Positions 7,418-14,603 of a stretch of 28,845 bases of DNA are shown in pieces (the first letter of the stretch is position 1; each line of letters begins with the position of its first letter). The DNA is taken from assembly GCA_007119345.1 (NCBI GenBank), contig SKPV01000212.1, positions 1 through 28,845 on the forward strand. The letters run 5' to 3'. The DNA comes from Halovivax sp. GTDB lineage: Archaea; Halobacteriota; Halobacteria; Halobacteriales; Natrialbaceae. A model generated the notes under the pieces. That model was not told the DNA's origin. It ran no database searches and saw nothing but the letters and a program-made list of their open reading frames with translations. A program made the translations under genes and the position numbers.

Positions 7418-7915
7418 CTACTCCTCGTCGTCTTCCTCGTCGTCGTCTTCGGCTTCTTCGCGTTCCTCGTCGGACGGGGCGCCCTCGAGGGTGATCGTCA
7501 CTTCCGTGTCGTCGTCGAGGCTGACCTCCGCTTCGACATCGTCGAACTCGTCTTCGAGGCTGACGACGGTGATCTCCCAGTCGCCCTCTTCGAACTCGTC
7601 TTCGACGACGCCGTCCTCGATGATAGCCGGGTCGAAGTTGTACGTCGCGGCGGTGAAGTCGATCGGAGCGACGCTCCCCTCGATCCCGTCCGAAACGGGA
7701 TCGCCGTCCTCGTTCTCGAGTTCGACCGTCAGCGTGTAGTCTTCGCCCTGCCCGTAATCGAATTCGTCTCCCGATACCCCGTCGTCGTCGCCATCGTCGT
7801 CGGCGCCGTCGTCGGCATCGTCGTCGCCGCCGATGCAGCCGGCGAGCGCGACCGCCGCACCGGTTGCGATCCCGAAACCGAATCTTCGTCTGGAGGTAGA
7901 TCGTCGGACCATCAT
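7418..7915 (-). CDS. Tat-exported haloarchaeal lipoprotein, acidic
   Basis: The N-terminus of this 165-residue protein carries a twin-arginine signal (SRRRFGFG, residues 8-15), a hydrophobic stretch and a lipobox LAGC with Cys27. Tat export and lipid anchoring of this kind are common in Halobacteria. After the Cys comes an Asp-only linker (about 31-46), then a beta-rich domain (about 52-145; YTLTVELENEDGDPVSDGIE, EVTITLEGAP) that resembles an immunoglobulin or carboxypeptidase-regulatory-like sandwich. The C-terminus is an acidic tail of Glu and Asp. No substrate or partner can be read from the sequence. The start at 7915 is supported by a TATA element 27 nt before it. Confidence 0.82.
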   Translation of the reverse strand: MMVRRSTSRRRFGFGIATGAAVALAGCIGGDDDADDGADDDGDDDGVSGDEFDYGQGEDYTLTVELENEDGDPVSDGIEGSVAPIDFTAATYNFDPAIIEDGVVEDEFEEGDWEITVVSLEDEFDDVEAEVSLDDDTEVTITLEGAPSDEEREEAEDDDEEDDEE

Positions 7916-8249
7916 ACGAACCGAAATACTACCGCCTCTTATAATTTCTCATATCGAATTGTTAAATCGTGTGCCGGAGTACCGTGACAATTCTCTCCAT
8001 GTGGGGGAGAAACACGCAGAGGATGGGCCAATTCGACATTACTGCCTATTTATAGTACTGATTCGGAAGAGTTTCTTGTTTTTGGGTATATAGTGGTGCC
8101 GGAGTCGCTCGACTCCTCCGGCGCGACGGCGTGGATTTCGTCGAAATCGCCGGGTTCGATTCCGCGAGTCGGCCGGACCGGGACGGTGGCGCTGGCGGAG
8201 GCCGCTCTCGAGGGAAACCCTCATGCCCGTCGCTCGGAAACGATATCGC
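7916..8249. other. Intergenic region of 334 bp between divergent genes
   Basis: This stretch includes an AT-rich core (about 7930-8092), unlike the surrounding GC-rich sequence. It holds the lipoprotein promoter (AAATTATAAG on the minus strand at 7938-7947) and further TATA-like elements at about 8047-8056 (TATTTATAGT) and 8084-8092 (GGTATATAG). An imperfect hairpin, GCCGGAGTCG...CGACTCCTCCGGC, lies at about 8098-8125. I see no convincing ORF. A small RNA is possible but unproven. Confidence 0.5.
7938..7947 (-). promoter_or_regulatory. TATA element of the lipoprotein gene
   Basis: The minus strand reads AAATTATAAG, centred about 27 nt before the ATG at 7915. This is consistent with a leaderless transcript and fixes the start. 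Confidence 0.55.
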
Positions 8250-8702
8250 ATGTCCGAGACGCCGTGGACCGATCTCATCGTCGGGGAGCGCATGACCGTC
8301 GACCGGGAGTTCTCCTCCCGGATCGTCGACTCCCGGTTCTCGAATCAGGAGTGGTCGCTGATCATGACGGCGACGGAGTTCGAGATCGAGCACCCGGAGG
8401 ACCCCGAACGGGCCCGGCTGGTCGCCAACACGGAACACGTCGACCAGATCCTGCCAGAGCTGGAGAACGTCCGTTCGGCTGCCGGGGCGATGGGCGGACG
8501 GCCGACGACCGATTCGCGCGGGGGCGGCGGGTTCGTCGCGTCGATCAAGTCGGCGCTCGGTCTCGGCGGGAAAGACGGGACCACCGACGAGGAGCGCGAG
8601 GCCGCCGAGCGATTGACGCAGGAGTACGCGAACGAACTCCAGGCGAAACTCGAATCGAAGGGGCGCTGGGACGCGGTTCGAGAGGCGGCGGCGGAGGGGT
8701 GA
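8250..8702 (+). CDS. DUF5799-type haloarchaeal protein
   Basis: This 150-residue protein begins MSETPWTDLIVGERMTVDRE. The first ~75 residues form an alpha/beta part with NQEWSLIMTATEFEIEHPEDPERARLVANTEHVDQILPEL. A Gly-rich loop (RGGGGFVASIKSALGLGGKDG) and a long charged C-terminal helix (DEEREAAERLTQEYANELQAKLE) follow. It matches my recollection of the DUF5799 family, restricted to Halobacteria and of unknown role; I could not check this. The frame extends to an ATG at 8223 that would add nine basic residues; the ATG at 8250 gives the normal acidic N-terminus. It stands alone after an AT-rich spacer. Confidence 0.75.
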   Translation: MSETPWTDLIVGERMTVDREFSSRIVDSRFSNQEWSLIMTATEFEIEHPEDPERARLVANTEHVDQILPELENVRSAAGAMGGRPTTDSRGGGGFVASIKSALGLGGKDGTTDEEREAAERLTQEYANELQAKLESKGRWDAVREAAAEG

Positions 8703-8887
8703 GGCCACCCGCGCGCCGGAGCGACCCGACACCACGACCCGACACTAGCCGAACACGGGCGCACGGAAATCGGGCACCGCCGCCCGCTCGTAGCGGTGCC
8801 CGCGACGCTCGGTCGTGACCGACGACCGAAATCGGTCCGTCCTCGACGCTCGTCCCGGACGTCGCGGCGACGCGCTCGTCGGCTCCG

Positions 8888-9031
8888 TCAGTCTCCGGCG
8901 TGAAAGAGGGTGTACTCGCTCGTCTCGTAGATGTTGATCAACTCGTTGATCAACTCGTCGTGGGATTCGTCGTCGACCCGAAGCGCGTCGAGTCGCTCGA
9001 TCGTCTCTTCGTCGAGTTCGATCTGTGGCAT
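8888..9031 (-). CDS. 47-aa haloarchaeal small protein, DUF7557-like
   Basis: The minus strand encodes 47 residues beginning MPQIELDEETIERLDALRVD, then DDESHDELINELINIYETSE, and ending YTLFHAGD. The opening resembles the antitoxin/ribbon-helix-helix-type pattern of one beta strand (QIELDEETIERLDAL) followed by helices. It matches my memory of a very conserved tiny haloarchaeal protein, DUF7557, of unknown function. A 12-bp duplication (GTTGATCAACTC twice) produces ELINELIN. A TATA-like GTTTTTGAG lies about 28 nt upstream, so the gene is probably leaderless. It is divergent from the gene at 9121. Confidence 0.72.
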   Translation of the reverse strand: MPQIELDEETIERLDALRVDDESHDELINELINIYETSEYTLFHAGD

Positions 9032-9054
9032 CGATCGATCGTACGCCTCGGATC

Positions 9055-9063
9055 CTCAAAAAC
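9055..9063 (-). promoter_or_regulatory. TATA element of the 47-aa gene
   Basis: The minus strand reads GTTTTTGAG about 28 nt before the ATG at 9031, the usual leaderless spacing. Confidence 0.4.
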
Positions 9064-9120
9064 ACCCGACCCGGTGACGGCGGCCGCAGCACCTTTAGCC
9101 CCGGCCGCGAGTGTGACGGT

Positions 9121-9411
9121 ATGGCCACCGACGTATCGACGGTCACGTTCAGCATCGAGTCCGAATCGGGCGACGTCGACGAAGTGACGATTCCGGCGGG
9201 CCTCGTCGACTTGCTCGCCGAGGGCGACCAGTCGAGCGCGGAAACGGTCGGCGACATCGCCCTGCTCTCGTTCGCCAGCCGAGCCCACCACCTCGTCCAC
9301 CACGGCGAGGGCGCCGACGAGGAACTCGAAGCTCAGGAGGCGGCCGCGATGGAGCTCTTCGAGGAGCGGTTCGGCGTCAGCTACGCCGAGGCGACGGGTC
9401 ACCACCACTGA
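9121..9411 (+). CDS. 96-aa haloarchaeal hypothetical protein
   Basis: This acidic 96-residue protein begins MATDVSTVTFSIESESGDVD. Two short beta strands (STVTFSIES, DEVTIPAGLVDLLAEG) are followed by helices (SAETVGDIALLSFASRAHHL and ELEAQEAAAMELFEERFGVS). It ends in the His-rich GHHH and contains HHLVHHGEG, so weak metal binding is possible. It has no signal peptide or membrane span. I do not recognise the family with confidence. CCTTTAGCC (9092-9100) lies about 25 nt before the ATG and supports this start. It is divergent from the 47-aa gene and is followed by the biotin transporter operon, which has its own operator. Confidence 0.65.
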   Translation: MATDVSTVTFSIESESGDVDEVTIPAGLVDLLAEGDQSSAETVGDIALLSFASRAHHLVHHGEGADEELEAQEAAAMELFEERFGVSYAEATGHHH

Positions 9412-9483
9412 GTCACGAGCGACGCCGCCGACCGTCGTCTCTTTCGCCGTGCGAGCCGATCCGCCGATCACCGTGGTGTCGAA

Positions 9484-9490
9484 TATATTA
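9484..9490 (+). promoter_or_regulatory. TATA element of the bioY operon
   Basis: TATATTA in GAATATATTACTTTTT lies about 55 nt before the bioY ATG. Transcription would start at about 9511, inside the inverted repeat at 9495-9528, giving a short leader and placing the operator over the start site. Confidence 0.6.
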
Positions 9491-9494
9491 CTTT

Positions 9495-9528
9495 TTCGTA
9501 AACCGAAGACGTTAGTTCGGTTTACGAA
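9495..9528. promoter_or_regulatory. BirA-type biotin operator
   Basis: A perfect inverted repeat with 13-bp arms (TTCGTAAACCGAA and TTCGGTTTACGAA) is separated by 8 bp. Written another way it is GTAAACC-N14-GGTTTAC, which matches the published BirA operator consensus (TTGTAAACC-N14/15-GGTTTACAA) described for bacteria and archaea. It ends 12 bp before bioY and overlaps the predicted transcription start. Biotin-loaded BirA carrying an HTH domain would repress the transporter operon. The birA gene itself is not in this window. Confidence 0.85.
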
Positions 9529-9540
9529 CGAGGACGACGT

Positions 9541-10188
9541 ATGGCTACCGATACCAGTTCGGTCGACCTCGTTTCGGGGGACGTGGTCAGCGGCCTCGCA
9601 CGGGCGGCGCTGCTGGCGGCGTTGACCGGCGTCGCGGCACAGGTCGCGATCCCGTACCCCCTGTCTCCGGCACCGGTGACGCTTCAGGTCCTGATCGTAT
9701 TCCTCGCGGGACTGTACCTCGGACCGGTCTGGGGCGGCGTATCGATGCTGCTGTACCTCGTCGCGGGAGCGGCCGGCGCGCCGGTGTTCGCCGGAGCGAC
9801 CGGTGGCGTCGGCGTCCTGGTCGACCAGACGGCCGGATTCCTCTGGTCGTACCCCGTCGCCGCGGCCGCCATCGGGCTCCTCGTTCACCGATCGTCGCTG
9901 CCGCGACGCCGCGGCGCCGAGCCGACCGAGGCCGGGACCGGATCCGACGCGGCGAGCGCGATCGAAGGGGTGCGCGATCCGGCGACGGTCCCGCTCCCGG
10001 TCGTGCTGGTCGCGCTCACCATCGGGGTGACGATCATCTATGCCGGCGGCGTCGCGTACGCGGCGTGGCTGCTCGAACTCGGACTCTCCGAGGCCGTCGC
10101 CCTGTTCGCCGCCCCGTTCGTGCCGGCCGAAGTCGTGAAAATGGCCGCCGCCGTCGCGATCGTCCGCAGCGAACTCGTCGCGCCATGA
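9541..10188 (+). CDS. bioY: Biotin transporter substrate-binding subunit BioY
   Basis: BioY is the S component of the energy-coupling-factor transporter that imports biotin across the cytoplasmic membrane. This 215-residue protein has about six membrane helices. The family signature follows the first helix (AAQVAIPYPLSPAPVTLQVL, about residues 34-53), then GLYLGPVWGGVSMLLYLVAGAAGAPVF and GGVGVLVDQTAGFLWSYP. A hydrophilic, acidic cytoplasmic loop of about 35 residues (SSLPRRRGAEPTEAG onward, about 118-150) separates helices 4 and 5 and is longer than in most bacterial BioY. The C-terminal helix FVPAEVVKMAAAVAIVRS is typical. It leads an operon with the ATPase (28 bp gap) and the transmembrane coupler. 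Confidence 0.93.
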   Translation: MATDTSSVDLVSGDVVSGLARAALLAALTGVAAQVAIPYPLSPAPVTLQVLIVFLAGLYLGPVWGGVSMLLYLVAGAAGAPVFAGATGGVGVLVDQTAGFLWSYPVAAAAIGLLVHRSSLPRRRGAEPTEAGTGSDAASAIEGVRDPATVPLPVVLVALTIGVTIIYAGGVAYAAWLLELGLSEAVALFAAPFVPAEVVKMAAAVAIVRSELVAP

Positions 10189-10216
10189 CGCCGGCCGCGT
10201 CCGTCGGCCGCCGACG

Positions 10217-10927
10217 ATGATCGAGTTCCGGGAGGTCTCGTTCGCCTTCGACGGAACGTCCGTCCTCGAGGACGTCTCGCTCGCGTTCGGCGACGAGGAG
10301 TTCGCCCTCCTCGCCGGCGCCAACGGCAGCGGGAAGACGACGCTGCTGCGCCACTGCAACGCGCTGTTGACGCCGGATCGGGGCGCGGTGCTCGTCGACG
10401 GCACGCCGGTCGCCGCCGATCCCGTGGCGGCCCGAACCGCCGTCGGGACGGTGTTCCAGCACCCGCGCGATCAGTTCGTCGCCGCGACGATCGGCGCCGA
10501 CGTCGCCTTCGGTCCGGAGAACCTCGGGCTCGACCGGCCGGAGATCGACCGCCGCGTCGCGACGGCCCTCGAGGCGGTCAACATGACCGGTCGGGACGAC
10601 GAGCGGATCGACCGACTCTCCGGCGGCGAGCAGGCCAGGGTGGCGATCGCCGGCGCGCTCGCGATGGAGCCCACGCACCTCCTCCTCGACGAGCCGTTCG
10701 CGGGACTGGACGAACCGGCCCGGCGGTCCGTTCGCTCGCACCTGGCCCGATTGTCGGCCGACGGAACGGGCGTGATCGTCGCCACGCACGACCTCCGCGA
10801 CCTCGTGGGGCTCGCCGACCGGCTCGTGGTGATGGCGGACGGTCGGGTTGCGGTCGACGACCGCCCCGAGCGAGCGTTGGATCGACTCGACTCGCTGGGC
10901 GTCCGGATCCCGTCGACGCGACCGTAA
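10217..10927 (+). CDS. bioM: ECF transporter ATPase, BioM/CbiO type
   Basis: This 236-residue ABC ATPase powers the biotin ECF transporter. Walker A is GANGSGKT (34-41), the Q loop is FQHPRDQFVA, the signature is LSGGEQARVAIAGAL (from about 134), Walker B is HLLLDEPFAGLDEP, and the switch His is in VIVATHDLRD. Length and order are normal for EcfA/CbiO, and only one ATPase gene is present, as in the BioMNY arrangement. ATG at 10217 is the first start in frame. It lies between bioY and the EcfT gene, with six bases to the next ATG, so translation is probably coupled. The symbol follows from the bioY context; sequence alone would only say EcfA/CbiO. Confidence 0.92.
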   Translation: MIEFREVSFAFDGTSVLEDVSLAFGDEEFALLAGANGSGKTTLLRHCNALLTPDRGAVLVDGTPVAADPVAARTAVGTVFQHPRDQFVAATIGADVAFGPENLGLDRPEIDRRVATALEAVNMTGRDDERIDRLSGGEQARVAIAGALAMEPTHLLLDEPFAGLDEPARRSVRSHLARLSADGTGVIVATHDLRDLVGLADRLVVMADGRVAVDDRPERALDRLDSLGVRIPSTRP

Positions 10928-10933
10928 CGCCCC

Positions 10934-11638
10934 ATGCTCGTCTACGAAGCGGACGACGCGTTCGCCCACCGTCTCGATCCGCGGTCGAAACTCGCCTTCC
11001 AGGTCGGGTTCGCGGCGACCGCGCTCGCCCACACCGCACCCGCCGCGCTCGCCGTCTTGACCGTCGGGGCGCTGGCCGCACTGGCGGCCGCCAGGGCCTC
11101 GCTTCGGCGCGCGCTCTACGCTTACCGCTACGCGCTCGTCTTCCTCGGGCTGGCGCCGTTGCTGGCCGCCGCGACGTTCGGACCGCCGTGGATCGATGTC
11201 GGGGACGGCGTCGCGACGGCGCTCGCGAGCTACCGCGTGCTCCTGATCCTGCTGGTCAGCGCGGCCTACGTCCGATCGACCCCCGTCCGGGACTCCCGGG
11301 CGGCGATCCAGCGGACGGTACCCGGCAAACCCGGTCGGCTCCTCGGGATCGGCGTGGCGCTCGTCTTCCGGTTCCTGCCGGTCCTCGCGGCCGACCTCCG
11401 TACGACCCGGGACGCGATCGCCGCCCGACTCGGCGACGAGCGTTCGGCGATCGATCGCGCCGCGCGCGTCGGGGCGCTCGGACTCTCCCGCGCGTTCGAG
11501 CGCGCCGATCGTCTCTCGCTCGCGCTGCAGGCCCGTTGCTTCTCGTGGAACCCGACGTTGCCGCCGCTCGCGTTCTCGCGTCTCGACGCTCCGGTCCTGG
11601 CGCTCTCGGTCGCGCTGCTGGTCGCCGCGTTCGCGTGA
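10934..11638 (+). CDS. bioN: ECF transporter transmembrane coupling subunit EcfT, BioN type
   Basis: This 234-residue membrane protein of the EcfT/CbiQ family starts LVYEADDAFAHRLDPRSKLAF, the typical N-terminus that ends in DPRxK. Several hydrophobic segments follow (about 21-38, 38-55, 61-84, 93-111 and 216-233). The cytoplasmic coupling helices carry ARLGDERSAIDRAARVGALG and AFERADRLSLALQARCF, where the family normally has two Ala-Arg-Gly type motifs; here the second reads ARC. It transmits ATP hydrolysis from BioM to BioY. It is the last gene of the operon; the next promoter lies before 11779. Confidence 0.88.
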   Translation: MLVYEADDAFAHRLDPRSKLAFQVGFAATALAHTAPAALAVLTVGALAALAAARASLRRALYAYRYALVFLGLAPLLAAATFGPPWIDVGDGVATALASYRVLLILLVSAAYVRSTPVRDSRAAIQRTVPGKPGRLLGIGVALVFRFLPVLAADLRTTRDAIAARLGDERSAIDRAARVGALGLSRAFERADRLSLALQARCFSWNPTLPPLAFSRLDAPVLALSVALLVAAFA

Positions 11639-11778
11639 CCCGACGGTCGACCGGCGGGGCGCGTCGAACCGGGATCTCGTCACGGAATCGGGGACTCTCG
11701 CAATTCGGCTCGGCTACGTGCCACCGCGTTCGGCCACCCCGTTCCTTTTCAACGGCTCCGACGTACTCGACGTCGGTG

Positions 11779-12465
11779 ATGAGTCTCATCGCGGAGTTCG
11801 ACCTCGCGAACCCGATCCTCCGGGAGACGCGACGAGCGATGCCGGACCTCGAATTCGAGGTCGAAGACGAGTTCGTCTCTCCCGACGGAACGCGGATGCT
11901 GGCGGCGTGGGCGATGGGAGACCGGGACGCGCTGGCGAGACTCGACCGTCGACTCCCCGACGATCCGACCGTCACCGGGGCGAGGCTGCTGGCCGACCTC
12001 GACGAGAAGCGTCTCTACCGGGTCGAGCTGACGACGGCGGCCGAGCCGGGAATGACCTACCCCGTCGCCGTGGAACACGGCATCACCTTCCTCGAGGTCC
12101 GCGCGTCGGGCGACCGCGTCAGCTACCGCGCGCAGGTTCCGAACCGAGAGGCCCTCGTCGCCTACCGGCGGTACTGCGAGGAGCGCGACCTCGGATTCCG
12201 TCTGACCGGGCTCTTTCGCGGCGGGTCGACCGAGTCGACGGTGCCGGCGCTCACGGACCGCCAGCGCGAGGTCCTCCGGGCGGCCTATCGCGCGGGGTAC
12301 TTCGAAGTTCCGCGACGGACGACCCTCGAGGGACTCGCCGACGAACTCGACGTCTCCGACCAGGCCCTCTCGGCGATCCTCCGTCGGGCGCAGGCGAACC
12401 TCCTCGCCGAGACGGTCGCCGACGATATCGACGACGCGGCCCCGGCGGAATCCGACGGGTCTTAA
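11779..12465 (+). CDS. HTH_10 (bacterio-opsin activator type) transcription regulator
   Basis: This 228-residue cytoplasmic regulator has an N-terminal ~150-residue domain like the GAF/HTH-associated module of bacterio-opsin activator relatives (SLIAEFDLANPILRETRRAM, then LEFEVEDEFVSPDGTRMLAAWA). The C-terminal HTH_10 domain (about 160-215) reads LTDRQREVLRAAYRAGYFEVP, then TLEGLADELDVSDQALSAIL, where family members carry the recognition helix. The ligand is unknown. The frame runs upstream into the EcfT gene in another phase; the ATG at 11779 (MSLIAEFD) is right, with CCTTTTCAAC about 30 nt before it. It could regulate its neighbours, but nothing shows its target. Confidence 0.88.
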   Translation: MSLIAEFDLANPILRETRRAMPDLEFEVEDEFVSPDGTRMLAAWAMGDRDALARLDRRLPDDPTVTGARLLADLDEKRLYRVELTTAAEPGMTYPVAVEHGITFLEVRASGDRVSYRAQVPNREALVAYRRYCEERDLGFRLTGLFRGGSTESTVPALTDRQREVLRAAYRAGYFEVPRRTTLEGLADELDVSDQALSAILRRAQANLLAETVADDIDDAAPAESDGS

Positions 12466-12528
12466 AACGTTGGCGACCCAACCGCGAGCCCCTTCCCCCG
12501 GAGACCGATACACGTAGGTAGAGTTTTC

Positions 12529-12840
12529 ATGCCCGTAGAATCCCGCTACCCCCGAGATGACGCGGACGAGGACTGCCACACCTACCGACTCGGCGCCCAC
12601 GAGTCGGCGACGGTGGGCGTCCTCGAGGCCGTCGCCGCGGCCTCCGGTCGCCCGGTACTCCCCGGCGAGCGCGATGGAACTCCGCTCCCGCCCCTGTACG
12701 AGGCCGTCGACCCCGAGGCCCTCGATCGAATCGTCGATTCCCTGGGGGACGCCCAACCCGACGCCAGCATCTCGTTTCGCTACGCCGACTACGAGGTGAC
12801 CGTTCGCGCTGCGGGGGCCGTCGAGGTCGAATCGCTCTGA
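12529..12840 (+). CDS. HalOD1 output-domain protein
   Basis: This 103-residue single-domain protein has the HalOD1 pattern (haloarchaeal output domain 1): a first helix (ESATVGVLEAVAAASGRPVL), then LPPLYEAVDPEALDRIVDSL, then a final beta strand with an aromatic core, ISFRYADYEVTVRAAGAVEV. HalOD1 domains are found alone or at the end of signalling proteins in Halobacteria and are thought to be output modules; the mechanism is not known. A second HalOD1 gene lies at 20500 in the accessory island. The gene follows the HTH_10 regulator on the same strand after 63 bp, so the two may be functionally linked. Confidence 0.85.
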   Translation: MPVESRYPRDDADEDCHTYRLGAHESATVGVLEAVAAASGRPVLPGERDGTPLPPLYEAVDPEALDRIVDSLGDAQPDASISFRYADYEVTVRAAGAVEVESL

Positions 12841-12858
12841 CCGGACCGCCTCGTCGTT

Positions 12859-12913
12859 CGCTCCGGAACGCCCGATACGGCCGCTCCGAATCGCTTGCTA
12901 CGCCCGCTCCGAA
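12859..12913. repeat. Three 23-bp degenerate repeats after the HalOD1 stop
   Basis: CGCTCCG followed by G/A-A recurs at 12859, 12882 and 12905, with a period of exactly 23 bp. The gene tail GAATCGCTCTGA (ending 12840) resembles GAATCGCTTGCTA at about 12888, so the array may have grown from the end of the coding region. Confidence 0.55.
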
Positions 12914-13004
12914 ATTCCCGGTTCGGTCCCCCATCACGGTCTCGCCCGCGGCCCCTGCGCTCTCCGGCCGAATTCTTCTCCCGTCGGTGGCCGGCCGTCT
13001 CGCT

Positions 13005-13127
13005 ATGGACTCGAAACGCCCGGACGTGCGACTCGACGAGGAACCCGAGGAGGACGGCCGAGTGACGACGCGGGACGACCGACCGTCGGTGCTCGAGAGG
13101 GTTCGGTCGCTCTTGCAACGGTCGTAA
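13005..13127 (+). CDS. Possible 40-aa small protein
   Basis: This ATG frame encodes 40 residues with the acidic composition of real genes here: MDSKRPDVRLDEEPEEDGRV, then TTRDDRPSVLERVRSLLQRS. The charged disordered first part is followed by a short amphipathic helix. Codon use is GC-rich at third positions and matches core genes. I know no family, and there is no obvious TATA element at the expected distance, so this is tentative. Confidence 0.45.
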   Translation: MDSKRPDVRLDEEPEEDGRVTTRDDRPSVLERVRSLLQRS

Positions 13128-13188
13128 TCGACCGAGGCGAGCACCGGGGCGTTCGCGAATCTGCTATGGTGCGATCCAGTGGGGAACC

Positions 13189-14062
13189 GTGATCGACGAC
13201 GAGACGTTCCTGCTCGCGTCCCGGGCGCTACGCGGACTGGATCACTCCTCGTTCAAATCCCACCAGTTGCGCTTTCGCTCCTCACGTCCGTTCGTCCGTT
13301 CGTCGCGAAAAGAGCCAGTCCACGGATGCTCGAGGGTGAGTGACGGCTGTACGAACTGCTATGCCGAGCGAATCAGTCGCCAGTACGGCCACACGGACCA
13401 CGAGTGGACGAACGAATTCGCTTCGGAGAACGTCACGGTGAGACCGGACAAGCTCGAGGAACCCTACGGGCTCCACGAGCCGACGAGGGTATTCGTCAAC
13501 AGCATGTCGGACCTGTTTCACAGTGAGGTACCTGAGGAGTTCATCCGCGAGGTGTTCAGCGTCATTCGAAACTGTCCGGAGCACATCTTCCAGATCCTCA
13601 CGAAGCGGCCAGGTCGAGCGGCACACCTTCCCCTCGAATGGCCTGCAAACGTATGGATGGGAACGAGCGTCGAAGACGATCGCGTTACTGCTCGAATCGA
13701 TATGTTGAGCGACGTGGATGCTCACACGCGGTTCGTCTCCTTCGAACCGTTGATCGGCCCGGTCGGTGAAGTGGATTTATCGGGTATCGACTGGGCGATC
13801 GTCGGCGGTGAGAGTGAGCCGGATGATATCCGCCGAGAGATGGATCACGCCTGGGCTCGGGAAATCTACCGGCAGTGCCGCGAAAAGGACGTCGCCTTTT
13901 TTCAAACAGTCGAGTGCGCGACAGCCGGAACGCGGACAGCGACTCACAGTCAAGAACGAAGAGTTCGGCGTCTACGAGCAACGGAAGATCCAGGAACTGC
14001 CAGATCTTCCGGAGATGACCATTCGCACCCGAAGGGCGATCGCTGACGGCGGAAGACAATGA
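13189..14062 (+). pseudogene. DUF5131 (phage Gp37/Gp68-like) gene, 5' damaged and frameshifted
   Basis: The middle is clearly DUF5131. It has the three-cysteine start VHGCSRVSDGCTNCYAERIS, then VFVNSMSDLFHSEVP, FQILTKRPGR, WMGTSVEDD and FVSFEPLIGP, followed by IDWAIVGGESE. Two faults are visible. The family's usual opening (IEWTxxTWNP) is absent: before EPVHGC the frame reads unrelated Ser/Arg-rich sequence from a GTG. Near the 3' end a run of six T (13897-13902) shifts the frame; one T fewer would give AFFKQSSARQPERGQRLTV and then GVYEQRKIQELPDLPEM. Continued in that frame, the gene ends at TGA 14060-14062, overlapping the next ATG as ATGA. The family is radical-SAM-like, found in phages and mobile elements; its substrate is uncertain. 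Most likely a pseudogene. Confidence 0.82.
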
Positions 14063-14265
14063 ACACCGTTGACCACTCGAGATCACGATTGGAGGACGGC
14101 CCCTCGTTAGAGAAGGTCACCTACAGAGAATTCGAGTTCAGACTCGAGCAAATAGAGGAGCTCGTCGACCGGAGCGAGTTCGCAAACCGGAGTGAGGCCA
14201 TCCGCACTGCGGTCGAGTCCCTCGTCGAGAACCACGCCGATTCTCAGAGTAGCCGGTTGATTTGA
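14059..14265 (+). CDS. Ribbon-helix-helix (CopG/Arc-type) DNA-binding protein
   Basis: This 68-residue protein has a beta strand (EKVTYREFEFRLEQIEELVD) and then the two helices of the RHH fold, with NRSEAIRTAVESLVENHAD as the second. It would dimerise and bind DNA with the strand pair, as in CopG, Arc or antitoxin-type regulators. Its ATG overlaps the stop of the restored DUF5131 frame (ATGA at 14059-14062), so the two genes were once translationally coupled. No toxin gene follows. It might repress its own operon or an island gene. Confidence 0.78.
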   Translation: MNTVDHSRSRLEDGPSLEKVTYREFEFRLEQIEELVDRSEFANRSEAIRTAVESLVENHADSQSSRLI

Positions 14266-14603
14266 CGGCGCTTGTTTGTCGCTATTCCGAGGGTTAGAAG
14301 CGTTCTATCCTTCGATATGGGAGAAAAGACGACTCACCGATTACGCACCGAAGTCGGTCTCGGGGAACACGGAACGTGGTTCAATCGTGCACAGAACGAA
14401 ACGGGAGGTAACCTCTATCGTACCGTCAGGCCATGTCCTATAAATCCTATGATATCGTGGGATATGGCTGTGTTCTACGAGCCTTCAATGGCGTCAGCGA
14501 TGCGCTTGAGTGCACGCGTCTGATCGGGCATACCTTTCAAGGATCCGCAGCCATAGCCGAAGGATCGCCGCAATCTACACCCTGAAACGCGGAAATTAGC
14601 ATC
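14266..14603. other. 338-bp region with no clear gene
   Basis: This region lies between the RHH gene and the convergent 1410-aa gene. A plus-strand frame (14272-14523) exists, but its composition is not acidic and it lacks a start signal, so I do not call it. On the minus strand an 18-codon frame (14475-14531), MPDQTRALKRIADAIEGS, has a purine-rich GAAAGGT just before the ATG and reads like real protein. It could be a micro-ORF downstream of the large gene or a broken gene end. TATA-like CCTATAAATCC is at about 14434. Confidence 0.4.

Noticed and set aside
7418..7480. GAC/GAG triplet runs at the lipoprotein end as a microsatellite.
   Set aside because: They simply encode the acidic tail typical of halophilic proteins.
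13174..13190. CCAGTGGGGAACC as a left copy of the tRNA-Thr 3' end.
   Set aside because: Only 7-8 contiguous bases agree with the tRNA end, which is not enough for an attachment site.
13251..13275. GTTCAAATCCCACC resembles a tRNA T-arm and could be an attachment remnant.
   Set aside because: The 5' half of the T stem does not pair, the orientation is opposite to tRNA-Thr, and only about 11 bases match. It is too weak to call.
14272..14523. 83-codon plus-strand frame after the RHH gene.
   Set aside because: It is non-acidic, has no start signal and no motif, so it is probably chance.
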